Origin: Nakamurella sp040546275
Lineage (GTDB): Bacteria > Actinomycetota > Actinomycetes > Mycobacteriales > Nakamurellaceae
Direction of reading: 5' to 3'
NCBI RefSeq assembly: GCF_040546275.1
Contig: NZ_JBEPNO010000002.1
Span: forward strand, 1-64,000
DNA length: 64,000 nucleotides
How positions within the stretch are numbered: the stretch's first letter is position 1; every line of letters starts with the position of its first letter. The notes beneath the pieces were generated by a model. That model was given only the letters and a program-made list of their open reading frames with translations, had not been told where the DNA came from and ran no database searches. Position numbers and translations under genes: made by a program. Below, one piece after another: positions 20,890 to 29,517 of the stretch.

Positions 20890-21810
20890 ATGAGCGACCG
20901 CACCATCGGAACAGCAGTGGCGCAGGAGTTCTCGTATCTGACCGGCGAGGCGGCCGAACTCGGTCTGGCCGGCGGCGTGCCGCTGGTCGAGCGACTCGCA
21001 GGGCAGGCGCTGGCGGAGACCGGGCTGAGCGCCCTGAGGTGGGGCACCGACCCGATCGAGGCGGTCTGGTTGCACGGCGGCGGCCTCAACGCCCACACCT
21101 GGGACGGCACGATCATGGCCGCCGGTCTGCCATCGCTGGCCGTTGATCTACCCGGCCACGGCGATTCCCGCTGGTGCGACGATCTCGACTACTCGCCCGT
21201 TGCCAACGCCGGACCGATCGTCGACCTGATGCGGAGCACCAGCGCGACAGCTTCCATCGTCGTCGGGCAATCCTTGGGTGGCCTGACCGGTATCGCCATC
21301 GCCGCGCAGCGTCCGGACCTGGTACGGGCGCTGGTGGTGGTCGATGTGAGTCCCGGCCTCGTGGTCGAGGCGGCCGGTCAGGTCCGTGATTTCCTCGCCG
21401 GGCCGGAGAGCTTCGGCTCCCGGGACGAGATCGTCGACCGGGCACTGCAGTTCGGGTTCGGCACGTCCAGGGAGGGGCTGCAGCGTGGTGTCTTCCTGAA
21501 CACCAGGGTGCGGCCGGACGGGAGAGTCGTCTTCAAGCACCACCTGGCCAATCTGAAGGAGGGCGAGGTTCCGTTCCTGTCGGACTTCCGGACGCTGTGG
21601 CCGGCGGCCGAGAGCCTGCGGATCCCGGTGCTGCTCGTCCGGGGTGAACGAGGCTTCCTCACCGACGAGTGGGAGGCGGAGTTCCTGACGCGGGTACCCG
21701 ACTCGACGGCGGTGCACCTCGACGCCGGACACAACGTGCAGGAAGACCGGCCCCTCGAACTGGCGGCCGCGATCACGGAGTTCGTGGGTCGGGTGGCTCC
21801 GGTCGACTGA
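20890..21810 (+). CDS. Alpha/beta hydrolase
   Basis: The 306-residue protein shows the alpha/beta-hydrolase core: oxyanion region VWLHGGGLNAHTW, DLPGHGDS, nucleophile elbow VVGQSLGG, and the late histidine in HLDAGHNVQEDRP. The catalytic triad is therefore intact. Substrate is unknown; the family includes esterases, lipases and C-C hydrolases. An ATG at 20890 with GAGAGGA upstream gives the start. The first 50 residues precede the usual core and look helical. Confidence 0.85.
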   Translation: MSDRTIGTAVAQEFSYLTGEAAELGLAGGVPLVERLAGQALAETGLSALRWGTDPIEAVWLHGGGLNAHTWDGTIMAAGLPSLAVDLPGHGDSRWCDDLDYSPVANAGPIVDLMRSTSATASIVVGQSLGGLTGIAIAAQRPDLVRALVVVDVSPGLVVEAAGQVRDFLAGPESFGSRDEIVDRALQFGFGTSREGLQRGVFLNTRVRPDGRVVFKHHLANLKEGEVPFLSDFRTLWPAAESLRIPVLLVRGERGFLTDEWEAEFLTRVPDSTAVHLDAGHNVQEDRPLELAAAITEFVGRVAPVD

Positions 21811-21891
21811 TTCCGCCGTGATCGTCGGAAAGATCTGACGCGGATGACGGTGCCGATGCAACGAAAGCCGTGCACACTCCGTCGTGTGACC

Positions 21892-23094
21892 ATGAGGATC
21901 CCGACTGCTGCGCCAGTGCGACCGGCCTCGATGGCCCTGACCGGATTGGTGGCAGTAGCGGTTCTGCTGGCCGGATGTGCGGCGCCGGCCGAGGTCGGAC
22001 CGGAACACGGGACTGCTGCCTCGACGCCGGTTGTCGGCTCGACCATCCGGGACACTCCATCAGCGACTCCGAGCTTGGTCCTGCCAAGTCCGACCCTGCC
22101 AAGTCCGACCCTTTCAAGCCCGAACCTGCCGAGTTCGGTCGCCCTGAGCCCGGCGCCCGACCAGTCCGGGCCGGCCGAAACCAGGCGGGCCGAGTCCACA
22201 CCGAAGGCGTCCGTTCCACTGTCACCTGCCACGGGGTCCCCGGCCGTTGCGTCCCCGCTCCCGCGGGTCTTCGGGACGAAGGCGGCACCCATTCCGGTCG
22301 AGGTGACCGGCATGGTGCTGGCCGACGCCAAGGGCAAGGTGGTGATGTGTCCGCCGTTTCCGGTCGCCGCCGTCGGCACGGTCTCCTCGGAAATCCCCAC
22401 CCCGGATTGCCAACGGCCGGTTCCGGTCAACGGGGTTGACCTCGCGCTGGTCACCGATCCGGGACACAACAGCACTCACCGCTGGGGCCGGACGCACGTC
22501 GAGGCGACCTGGAACGGGACGGACCTGACGGTTCGTTCGCAACGCCTGCCCACCGATGCAGACCGCGACCCGACGGAAATGCTCCCGGACGACGTGGCCT
22601 GCCCGGCCCCGGCCGGTGGCTGGACACTCGGCGCCACGCAGGACGATCCGGGGGTCGGCAAGATCGAGGCGGCCGTCGGAGCCGGTTTCGGCTCACAGGC
22701 CATGGGCTACCCGCACGGTGGGCCGACCAACACGGACGGCAAGAACCCGAGCTACAGCCTGGACCACACCGAGCAGGTGCTGGTGGTCGGAACCACCGGC
22801 GACATCGATCAGGCGACGGCCGCAATCCGAAAGGTGTTCACGGGCAACCTCTGCGTCGTGAAGTCGACCACGACCGGCGCAGAGATCAAACAGCAGAACC
22901 AGAAGATCCTGGCCGCACTCGGCGACGATTGGTCGGCAAAGGGCGTGATGAGCACGGGCGACCGGATGATCGTCCTCGGTACCACGACGAACCAGATCGA
23001 CGTCATCGTGGATACCCCGGCGCTGGCGAAAATACTGGCCGGCATCCCCGGCCCGCCGATCACGGTGAACACCTGGATCACGCCGGTGCGCTGA
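21892..23094 (+). CDS. Lipoprotein of unknown function
   Basis: The 400-residue protein has a lipoprotein signal peptide (ALTGLVAVAVLLAGC, lipobox LAGC) followed by a Ser/Pro/Thr-rich stalk of about 90 residues that is encoded by 15-bp repeats, and a globular C-terminal domain of about 270 residues with paired cysteines (VMCPPFP, TPDCQRP, DVACPAP, NLCVVK). I recognise no family. ATG 21892 is chosen because it begins the signal peptide; GTG 21886 is an alternative. It should be anchored at the outer face of the membrane. Confidence 0.7.
   Translation: MRIPTAAPVRPASMALTGLVAVAVLLAGCAAPAEVGPEHGTAASTPVVGSTIRDTPSATPSLVLPSPTLPSPTLSSPNLPSSVALSPAPDQSGPAETRRAESTPKASVPLSPATGSPAVASPLPRVFGTKAAPIPVEVTGMVLADAKGKVVMCPPFPVAAVGTVSSEIPTPDCQRPVPVNGVDLALVTDPGHNSTHRWGRTHVEATWNGTDLTVRSQRLPTDADRDPTEMLPDDVACPAPAGGWTLGATQDDPGVGKIEAAVGAGFGSQAMGYPHGGPTNTDGKNPSYSLDHTEQVLVVGTTGDIDQATAAIRKVFTGNLCVVKSTTTGAEIKQQNQKILAALGDDWSAKGVMSTGDRMIVLGTTTNQIDVIVDTPALAKILAGIPGPPITVNTWITPVR
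22066..22140 (+). repeat. 15-bp coding tandem repeat in the lipoprotein stalk
   Basis: About five units related to CTGCCAAGTCCGACC encode a LPSPT-type Pro/Ser spacer; two adjacent copies (22081-22110) are identical. Variation in copy number would lengthen or shorten the stalk without a frameshift. Confidence 0.85.
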
Positions 23095-23115
23095 TGCACC
23101 TGCGGCTGGAGATGG

Positions 23116-23346
23116 TCAGGAATCGACCGGAAGGGCGGAGGGCAGGTCGGACAGGGATGCGGCGGTGCGTTCGTAGGCATGGTCGATGTACTCCTCGAGC
23201 CGGGTGCGCTCGACCCGCCACTGGTTGCGACCGCCGATCTGGATGCCCTTCAGGTCCCCGCTGCGCACCAGGGCATAAGTCTGCGAGGTCGAAATGTTCA
23301 AGATCTCGGCCACGTCCGCCAGCGTCAGGAACCGTTCCGTAGTCAT
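23116..23346 (-). CDS. Small helix-turn-helix (excisionase-family) DNA-binding protein
   Basis: The 76-residue protein is a winged helix-turn-helix of the MerR/excisionase type (FLTLADVAEILNISTSQTYA, LVRSGDLKGIQIGGRNQWRV, then LEEYIDHAYER). Such small proteins act as local transcription factors or recombination directionality factors. No integrase is nearby, and the gene is divergent from the SAF/CpaE-like pair, so a regulatory role for that pair is the better inference. Confidence 0.85.
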   Translation of the reverse strand: MTTERFLTLADVAEILNISTSQTYALVRSGDLKGIQIGGRNQWRVERTRLEEYIDHAYERTAASLSDLPSALPVDS

Positions 23347-23669
23347 CTGAGGACCCTTCGGTAGTCGAAATCCGCTCGGACTGGGTCGAACGGGTACCGC
23401 GCTCGATCAGCAGTCGACGAATCGACAGATCGCCGGTCAGCTGCCCCGTAGGCTCAGCTTGCCCGGTCGAGTTCGTCCGCCGACGCGGCCGCAAGATTGA
23501 GATCATTTGAACTCAGTACGTGCCGTTGCACCATGATGAGCTAGTTTGGCAACACTGTCATCTTGACACACCGGTATGGGGACCGCCGGGCGCGATCCAC
23601 ACCAGCGCCAGCACAGCCGGCACCAGCACACCCAGCACCAGGACAGCCAGCACCAGGACGAGGGGGGCG
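23347..23669. other. 323-bp divergent intergenic region
   Basis: The space between the HTH gene and the SAF-domain gene holds no convincing gene. It contains an imperfect inverted repeat GAGATCATTTGAACTC at 23499-23514 that could be an operator, a TTGACA box at about 23575 without a clear -10 partner, and degenerate CAGCACCAG-type repeats at about 23600-23660 just before the ribosome binding site of the SAF gene. Confidence 0.5.
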
Positions 23670-24329
23670 ATGACCAACGATGCAACGAGCGGCGCGCCTG
23701 TGCCGCGGCGGGGCACGAAGCCGCGCTGGCTGGACATCCGCGTCATCGGGGGACTGCTGCTGGTCATCGCTGCGGTCGTCGTCGGGGCCAGGGTGGTCGG
23801 CGCGAGCTCGCACACGAGTCCGGTCTGGTCCGCGACCCACGATCTTGCCGTCGGCACCGTGCTGACTCCGGCCGATCTGGTCGCCGTCGAGGTGAACCTC
23901 GCCGATAGCGCGGCGCGGTACCTGTCCGCCGCTCCCGACGCGACGGGGGTGATCGGCTCCAGCCTGGGCGTGCCCGTGCGGTCCGGGGAACTGGTGCCGG
24001 TCGCTGCCGTGAAACCCGCCGTCGCGGGCCGGATCGTCGTCATCGGGGTCTCGCCGGACCGGATGCCACCCGGAGTGAGCCACGGCTCGGTGATCGACCT
24101 GTACCTGACGACCGGTGGCACCTCGTCGTCCGCGCCGATCCGCACCGACCTGGTGTCGGCCGGGATCACCGTGCAGACCGTGACCGCACCCGCCTCGGGC
24201 GGGCTGTCCGGCGCCACCTCGAGCCGCTACCAACTCGCCGTCCTGGTGACGCCGGCCCTCGCCGATTCGCTCGTCAAGACCCTGCCGAAGGGCGAGGCGA
24301 TCGTCGTCCTGGTCACCGGGCCCAGATGA
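23670..24329 (+). CDS. SAF-domain membrane protein (CpaB/RcpC-like)
   Basis: The 219-residue protein has one membrane segment at about 27-46 and a SAF domain at about 57-115 (VWSATHDLAVGTVLTPADLV ... GSSLGVPVRSGELV), the arrangement of CpaB/RcpC proteins of Flp/Tad pilus systems. ATG 23670 has a run of seven G/A bases (AGGGGGGCG) just upstream. The stop overlaps the start of the CpaE-like gene (ATGA). No other Tad genes such as the secretion ATPase, prepilin peptidase or prepilin are in the window, so a pilus role is not supported here. Confidence 0.78.
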   Translation: MTNDATSGAPVPRRGTKPRWLDIRVIGGLLLVIAAVVVGARVVGASSHTSPVWSATHDLAVGTVLTPADLVAVEVNLADSAARYLSAAPDATGVIGSSLGVPVRSGELVPVAAVKPAVAGRIVVIGVSPDRMPPGVSHGSVIDLYLTTGGTSSSAPIRTDLVSAGITVQTVTAPASGGLSGATSSRYQLAVLVTPALADSLVKTLPKGEAIVVLVTGPR

Positions 24330-25606
24330 ACCAGGGGCTGCTCACCGCCGGCAACGGCCAGAGCTGGGAGAACGACCTGGTGGCCGCGCTCGACCGCCCT
24401 GGCTCCGGCATGACGGTGATCCGACGCTGCGTCGACATCGCCGATGTACTGACCGCAGCCACCACGGGCCAGGCGTCGGTGGTCATGGTCTCCGCGGAGC
24501 TCCGGCGTCTGGATACCGCTGCGGTGCAACGGCTCACGGTGTCCGGGATCGCCGTGGTCGGCATCTACCCGGCCGGCGACGACCGGGTACGCGGTCGACT
24601 CGAGCGAATCGGCATCGGCACACTGATCGCCGATGACGTGGGTGCACCGGCTCTGTTGGACGCCGCGCGTGCCGCGGTGGCCGAACTGGCTGCCGGTCGA
24701 TCCGGCGCCGCCGCCCACCGGATGCTGGCCGATCCGCGGGCCGCGCTGCCGTCGGGCGACCCGCTGGCTCAGGTGCCGATTCCGCAGGTGGCCAAGGCCG
24801 ATCCGCCTCCACAGGGTCGGGTGGTCGCCGTGTGGGGCCCCGTCGGAGCTCCGGGACGGACCACACTGGCCGGCAATCTGGCGGTCGAGACCGCCGCTGC
24901 CGGGGGCCCGACCCTGCTGGTCGACGCCGATGTGTACGGCGGGGTGCTGGCCAGCGCGTTCGGCTTGCTCGACGAGTCGCCCGGTCTGGCCGGTGCCTGT
25001 CGACTGGCCGCCAATGGTCGCCTGGACCTGGCTGAACTGACCAGGCTGGTCTGGGCGATCGCGCCGAACCTCCGACTGCTGACCGGGATCACCCGGGCCG
25101 ACCGGTGGCCCGAGCTGCGCCCCTCGGCCATCCCGTCCGTGCTGACGGTCTGCCGTTCGATGGCGGCGCTGACGGTGATCGACTGCGGGTTCTGCCTGGA
25201 GGCGGACGAGGAAATCACCTTCGATACGGTCGCGCCCCGCCGGAACGGCGCCACCCTGGCGATCCTGGGAGAGGCGGACGTGGTGTTCGCCGTCGGGTCG
25301 GCGGATCCGTCCGGGATGGAGCGGCTCGTCCGCGGCCTCGCCGAACTGACCGAGGTGATCCCTGAGGTCCAGCCCTTGGTGGTGCTCAACCGGTCCCGGC
25401 GGAGCGCTGCCTCGCCGCAGGAGTCCGCCGATGCGCTGGCCAGGTTCACCGGTCTCGCGGTCACCGCGACGCTGCCGGAGGATCGTGCGGCCATGGACAA
25501 GGCCTGGCAGAACGGGGTTCCGCTCGCTGAGGCTGCGCCCTCGTCCGGTCTCCGTCAGGCGATCCGACAGCTGGCCAACACGCTCGTGCCCGCAGTGGGG
25601 CCGTAG
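24326..25606 (+). CDS. CpaE/MinD-like P-loop ATPase
   Basis: The 426-residue protein has an N-terminal receiver-like region (about 1-130) and a MinD/ParA-type ATPase domain from about residue 165 (VVAVWGPVGAPGRTTLAGNL, LLVDADVYGG, and VIDCGFC as a Walker B equivalent). In the P-loop the usual lysines are replaced (GAPGRTT), a variant I associate with this actinobacterial subgroup. CpaE/TadZ proteins position pilus machinery at the membrane. It is coupled to the SAF-domain gene by a four-base overlap. Confidence 0.75.
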   Translation: MNQGLLTAGNGQSWENDLVAALDRPGSGMTVIRRCVDIADVLTAATTGQASVVMVSAELRRLDTAAVQRLTVSGIAVVGIYPAGDDRVRGRLERIGIGTLIADDVGAPALLDAARAAVAELAAGRSGAAAHRMLADPRAALPSGDPLAQVPIPQVAKADPPPQGRVVAVWGPVGAPGRTTLAGNLAVETAAAGGPTLLVDADVYGGVLASAFGLLDESPGLAGACRLAANGRLDLAELTRLVWAIAPNLRLLTGITRADRWPELRPSAIPSVLTVCRSMAALTVIDCGFCLEADEEITFDTVAPRRNGATLAILGEADVVFAVGSADPSGMERLVRGLAELTEVIPEVQPLVVLNRSRRSAASPQESADALARFTGLAVTATLPEDRAAMDKAWQNGVPLAEAAPSSGLRQAIRQLANTLVPAVGP

Positions 25607-25672
25607 TCAGAGCCTTCCGCACCAGCAGTCAGAGTCTCCCGCACCAGAAGTAGCCAGAGTCTCCCGCACCAG
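25605..25672. repeat. Three 21-bp direct repeats
   Basis: AGTCAGAGTCTCCCGCACCAG occurs three times with one to three changes at 25605, 25627 and 25652, in the 97-bp gap between the CpaE-like and WS/DGAT genes. Two of the copies are separated by a few extra bases. No gene or clear regulatory role is seen. Confidence 0.85.
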
Positions 25673-25703
25673 CGGAAATCAGATGCTGTGTCACGATGAG
25701 GGC

Positions 25704-27179
25704 ATGACCGACCGCCTGTCGGCGAACGATGCCGCCTTCCTGTACGCCGAGGACGCATCCACGCCGTTGCACGTCGGCGGGGTGGTGATCCTGGAGCCCG
25801 AACCGGGCACATTCGACTACCAGGAAGTCGTCGACCTCATCTCGGCGCGCCTCTCGCTCGTTCCCCGTTATCGGCAGCGGGTGCGGTTCGTGCCGGGGCG
25901 ACTGGCCCGTCCGGTCTGGGTCGACGACGAGAACTTCGACCTGACGTATCACGTTCGGCGGTCGGCTCTTCCCAAGCCCGGCAATGCATCCCAGCTCGAC
26001 GACCTGGTCGGACGACTCATCTCGCGGCCCCTCGATCGGACCAGGCCGCTCTGGGAGATGTACGTGATCGAGGGCCTCGAGGGCGGCCGGATCGCGATCG
26101 TGAACAAGACGCACCACGCCATGGTCGACCGGATCGGGGCGGTCGACGTCGCCGCGGCCATCCTGGACATCGCCCGGCGTCCCCGCACCCTTCCGGATCA
26201 GCCATGGATCCCGGTGCCGCCGCCGAGCGACATCGATCTGGTCGTCGACGCGATCGCCGACATCACCACCAGGCCGTCGGAACTCGTCGACGTGGTCCGT
26301 CTGGCCGCCGCCGACGTCCGATCGACCGTTTTCCGCGCCCTGCACCTGGGTGCCGAGTTGGCCGAGATCGTGCGCCATACCGTCAATCCGGCTCCGCGGT
26401 CCGTGCTGAACGTGACGATGAGCGGGCAGCGCCGATTCGCCACCTTCCGGGCCGATCTTGTCGACATCAAGGCGATCCGCAATGCGCACCAGGGTTCGGT
26501 CAACGACGTCATCCTCGCCGTCATCACCGGGGCGCTCCGCACCTGGTTGCTGTCGCGTGGCGAAGCGGTCACCGCGAACACCACCTTGCGGGCCCTGGTC
26601 CCGATGTCGGTGCGCATCCCGGCCTCGGCCGACGAGAACGGTGACACTGCAGCGCCTGTCGTCTCCTACGTCCTGGATATGCCGGTGGCCGAACCGAATC
26701 CGGTGATGCGGTTGCACCAGGTGTCGTTCGCCATGGGCGCGCACCTCGATTCGGGGCGCCAGGTCGGTGCCGACTCCCTGCTGCAGCTCGGTCGGTTCGC
26801 CCCGCCCACCCTCCACGCGCTGGGCGCCCGGGTGGCCGGTCAGCTGTCCGGCCGGATGTACAACGTGCTGATCACCAACGCCCCCGGGCCGCAGGTACCG
26901 CTCTACGCGGGAGGTTCGCCGGTGCTGGCCATGTACCCGGTCGCCCCGCTGGCCAAGGGCCAGGCCCTGGCAGTGGCCTGCACGTCGTACAACGGCGGGG
27001 TGTTCTTCGGACTGACCGCCGACCGCGACGCCATCCCAGACGTGGAGGAGTTCGCCGAACACATCGGCGAGGCCATCGAGGAACTCCTGCCACACCAGCC
27101 CGAACCCGAGACGAAGGACGCCGTGACCGCACGGAAGACCGGACCGAGTCGCATTCGGCCGGCCGGAGGAACCCGATGA
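25704..27179 (+). CDS. Wax ester synthase/diacylglycerol acyltransferase family protein
   Basis: WS/DGAT enzymes transfer an acyl group from acyl-CoA to a fatty alcohol or diacylglycerol to make storage lipid. The 491-residue protein has the family start MTDRLSANDAAFLYAED, the condensation-domain active-site region NKTHHAMVDRIGAVD (H137, H138, D142) and the C-terminal NVLITNAPGPQVPLYAGG. The canonical motif is HHxxxDG; here the glycine is Arg143, although the two histidines and the aspartate are kept. ATG 25704 follows GAGGGC; an ATG seven codons upstream is possible. It overlaps DUF6912 by four bases. Confidence 0.88.
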   Translation: MTDRLSANDAAFLYAEDASTPLHVGGVVILEPEPGTFDYQEVVDLISARLSLVPRYRQRVRFVPGRLARPVWVDDENFDLTYHVRRSALPKPGNASQLDDLVGRLISRPLDRTRPLWEMYVIEGLEGGRIAIVNKTHHAMVDRIGAVDVAAAILDIARRPRTLPDQPWIPVPPPSDIDLVVDAIADITTRPSELVDVVRLAAADVRSTVFRALHLGAELAEIVRHTVNPAPRSVLNVTMSGQRRFATFRADLVDIKAIRNAHQGSVNDVILAVITGALRTWLLSRGEAVTANTTLRALVPMSVRIPASADENGDTAAPVVSYVLDMPVAEPNPVMRLHQVSFAMGAHLDSGRQVGADSLLQLGRFAPPTLHALGARVAGQLSGRMYNVLITNAPGPQVPLYAGGSPVLAMYPVAPLAKGQALAVACTSYNGGVFFGLTADRDAIPDVEEFAEHIGEAIEELLPHQPEPETKDAVTARKTGPSRIRPAGGTR

Positions 27180-27682
27180 GGATCTACATCCCGGTGACGC
27201 TCTCCACGCTGCGGGAGGTGGTGGTACAGAAGTCGATCACCCCGCGGGGCGGCACGGTCTTCTCGGTGACGGATGATCTCCGCCGCGAGTACCCGGAGGC
27301 CGATGACGAGGAACTGGAGTACCTCGCCATGTCCGACGCGGCCAGGGCCTGCCTGCGTCTGCTGTCGGTGGCCGGCGATGACGAACCGCCGCTGCGCGTG
27401 GTGATCTCGGCCGATGTGCCGGCCGTGGAGTCCACCCCACACCTGGACCGGGCGGCCGCCAGGTTCGAGGGGGCGGTGCCGTGGAAGCAGATCGCGTCGG
27501 TCCACCTCGACGGCGCCGAGGCGGCCGACGTCGTCCGCGCGGCGATGGCCGTCGTTGACGAAGCCGACCTGGGTGATGTCGACGCCGAGTTCGCCGTCGG
27601 CTCGGCCGAGGACCTTGATCTCGCCTGGTACGCGCCCGGCGAGGTCGCCTACCTGCTCGAGGATCTCGACAGCACGGGCTGA
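27176..27682 (+). CDS. DUF6912-like conserved hypothetical protein
   Basis: The 168-residue protein starts MRIYIPVTLSTLREV and has an alternating alpha/beta pattern with an acidic C-terminus (ADVVRAAMAVVDEADLGDVD, LDLAWYAPGEVAYLLED). The family is conserved in actinobacteria without a known function. Its ATG overlaps the WS/DGAT stop (ATGA), so they are co-translated; whether it works with the acyltransferase is unknown. Confidence 0.65.
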   Translation: MRIYIPVTLSTLREVVVQKSITPRGGTVFSVTDDLRREYPEADDEELEYLAMSDAARACLRLLSVAGDDEPPLRVVISADVPAVESTPHLDRAAARFEGAVPWKQIASVHLDGAEAADVVRAAMAVVDEADLGDVDAEFAVGSAEDLDLAWYAPGEVAYLLEDLDSTG

Positions 27683-27710
27683 GCTGCGGGCTGTCCGAGC
27701 CCCAACCCGA

Positions 27711-27758
27711 AATGCCCCAACCCCGGAATGCCCCAACCCCGGAATGCCCCAACCCCGG
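27711..27758. repeat. 16-bp tandem repeat, three exact copies
   Basis: AATGCCCCAACCCCGG is repeated three times exactly, and degenerate relatives (ACCGACCCTGGAA type) extend over about 27699-27840. The array fills most of the 231-bp gap between two convergent genes and has no coding potential. Confidence 0.9.
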
Positions 27759-27835
27759 AAAGCACCGACCCAGGAACGCACACCGACCCTGGAAGGCGCC
27801 GGCCACGGAAAGCGCAGACCCTGGAAAGCACCGAA

Positions 27836-27865
27836 CCCCGCGCCCACCAGAGGTGGAACGCGGGG
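27836..27865. terminator. Hairpin between convergent DUF6912 and yceI genes
   Basis: CCCCGCG (27836-27842) pairs with CGCGGGG (27859-27865), with an inner CCACC/GGTGG stem. It is placed to terminate either gene, but there is no T-tract. Confidence 0.5.
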
Positions 27866-27913
27866 CTCGAGGTGTCGACTCCGATACGGCGAAGCCGGAT
27901 CAGATCACGGTTT

Positions 27914-28465
27914 TCAGGCGCTCTTGGTGAACTCCAGCTCGAGGGCGATCTCGACCTTGTCGCTGACGACGGAGTTGCCGGCACCGAAGGCGGCATTGAA
28001 GGACACGTTGAACTCCTTGCGGCTGATCGAGGTCGTCGCGGAGAAGCCCGCCCGCTCGGCGCCGTAGGCGTCGGTGGTCGCGCCGAGGAACTCGGTCTCG
28101 AGCTCGACGGTCTTGGTGACGTCGCGGATGGTCAGCTCGCCGACCAGGACGAACTCGTCACCATCGAAGTTCTTGACGCCGGTGGAGACGAACTTCAGGC
28201 TCGGGTACTCCTCGACGTGCAGGAAGTCGGGGGACTTGACGTGCTCGTTGCGCTGGTCCTGCTTGGTGTCGACGCTGGCGGCATCGATGACGGCGGTGAC
28301 GGAAGCCTCGGCCAGGCCGGCCTCCGGGATGGTCAGGGTGGCGGACTCGAGAGCAAACGTGCCCTTCGCCTTGCCGACGGCCATGTGGCGAACCTTGAAG
28401 CTGACGTCCGAGTGAACGGCGTCTCCGACCCAGGTGCCGGTGAGAACGGTGGTGGGGGTGGTCAT
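27914..28465 (-). CDS. YceI family protein
   Basis: The 183-residue protein is a lipocalin-like YceI domain (GTWVGDAVHSDVSFKVRHMA, SPDFLHVEEYPSLKF, GELTIRDVTKTVELETEFLG, DKVEIALELEF). The family binds long isoprenoid or polyprenyl chains. There is no signal peptide, so it is probably cytosolic, as is common in actinobacteria. ATG 28465 has a very good ribosome binding site (GGAGGA four bases upstream), which decides the start against an upstream frame to 28540. Confidence 0.93.
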   Translation of the reverse strand: MTTPTTVLTGTWVGDAVHSDVSFKVRHMAVGKAKGTFALESATLTIPEAGLAEASVTAVIDAASVDTKQDQRNEHVKSPDFLHVEEYPSLKFVSTGVKNFDGDEFVLVGELTIRDVTKTVELETEFLGATTDAYGAERAGFSATTSISRKEFNVSFNAAFGAGNSVVSDKVEIALELEFTKSA

Positions 28466-28510
28466 GGAATCCTCCGAATGTCTGTGATGTGTCAACAACC
28501 TTGTTCGATC

Positions 28511-28540
28511 ACCATAGACCGAAAGAAGTAGACCTGTCAC
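28511..28540 (-). promoter_or_regulatory. Possible promoter of the yceI gene
   Basis: On the minus strand GTGACA and TATGGT are separated by 18 bases, ending 45 bases before the start codon. It is a pattern match of moderate quality. Confidence 0.35.
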
Positions 28541-28654
28541 CTAACCCTCGACCGGCCAGTCTGTGAGCTTCGTCATCGGGCTTTCGGGAATGTGATCGAC
28601 CGTAGGTTCTGCACCCCGGAAGCAGATGCTTTGCTCTGAGTAACATCTGCGGCC

Positions 28655-29473
28655 ATGGACCACACGCAGCAGAGCATGTCACCGATCCGGGTCCACGACC
28701 GATATGTGGCGATGGGGGACAGCTTCACCGAAGGGGTCGGAGATCCGTTGCCGGACGGATCGGTCCGAGGCTGGGCGGATCTCGTCGGGGGGGTGCTCTC
28801 CGAGGACTGGCTCGCCCGTGATCCCGCCGGGGAGTCGACCGGCTACGCCAACCTCGCGATCCGGGGGAAGCTGCTCGGCCCGATCATCGACGAACAGCTG
28901 GACGCGGCTCTTGACCTGCATCCGGATCTGGTGTCGTTCGCCGGGGGCGGCAACGACATCCTCCGACCGCGGTCTGATCTGCCGTCCCTGCTCCGTCTGG
29001 TCGATCTGACCGTGGCCCGTCTGGTCGACTCGGGCGCGACCGTTGTGGTCTTCACCGGCGCCGACCCGTGCGACGGCCTGCCACTCGGCCATCGGATCCG
29101 ATCGACCGGTGACCGGCTCGCCGCCGGTGCCCGCACTGTCGCCGAGCGTCGGGGGGCCGTGCTGGTCGATCTCTGGCCCATCGAGGAACTGCGGGACCCA
29201 GCGTACTGGGCGGCGGATCGCTTGCACCTCAACGAGATCGGGCACCGGCAGGTCGCCGCCCGGGTCCTTGATGCGATCGGGGTGCGGCGGCCGGCGTTCT
29301 GGACGACCCCGGCCGGCTCGCCGGTGCGTGTCCCCCGCACCGCGCGCAACGAACTGGACTTCTACTGGGAATACGTCGGCCCATGGGTCCGGCGGCGGCT
29401 GACCGGTACCTCGTCGGGTGACCACCGGCCGCCGAAGCGGCCGGTGCTCGCGCCGCTGTCAGCGGTGCGGTAG
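28655..29473 (+). CDS. SGNH/GDSL-family hydrolase
   Basis: The 272-residue protein has the four SGNH blocks: GDS in YVAMGDSFTEGVGD (nucleophile Ser), the glycine block in ATLAIRGK-like NLAIRGKLLG, GGND in FAGGGNDILR, and the Asp-His pair in DRLHLNEIGH. It should be an esterase or lipase acting in the cytosol, as no signal peptide is present. The last 50 residues (RNELDFYWEYVGPWVRRRL) are a common extension in actinobacterial members. No ribosome binding site is evident; TAACAT lies about eight bases upstream, consistent with a leaderless start. Confidence 0.88.
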   Translation: MDHTQQSMSPIRVHDRYVAMGDSFTEGVGDPLPDGSVRGWADLVGGVLSEDWLARDPAGESTGYANLAIRGKLLGPIIDEQLDAALDLHPDLVSFAGGGNDILRPRSDLPSLLRLVDLTVARLVDSGATVVVFTGADPCDGLPLGHRIRSTGDRLAAGARTVAERRGAVLVDLWPIEELRDPAYWAADRLHLNEIGHRQVAARVLDAIGVRRPAFWTTPAGSPVRVPRTARNELDFYWEYVGPWVRRRLTGTSSGDHRPPKRPVLAPLSAVR

Positions 29474-29484
29474 AACCCCGTCAA

Positions 29485-29517
29485 GAGCGGTTTCAGGAGA
29501 CGAGCCTGGGGCCGCTC
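29485..29517. terminator. Hairpin between convergent SGNH and L,D-transpeptidase genes
   Basis: GAGCGG pairs with CCGCTC and an inner CAGG pairs with CCTG around a seven-base loop. It fills the 42-bp gap between two convergent stop codons. Confidence 0.5.

Noticed and set aside
20890..23094. tRNA or other structural RNA in the gaps of this block
   Set aside because: No cloverleaf-like sequence with a TTCGA arm and matching acceptor ends was seen here or elsewhere in the window.
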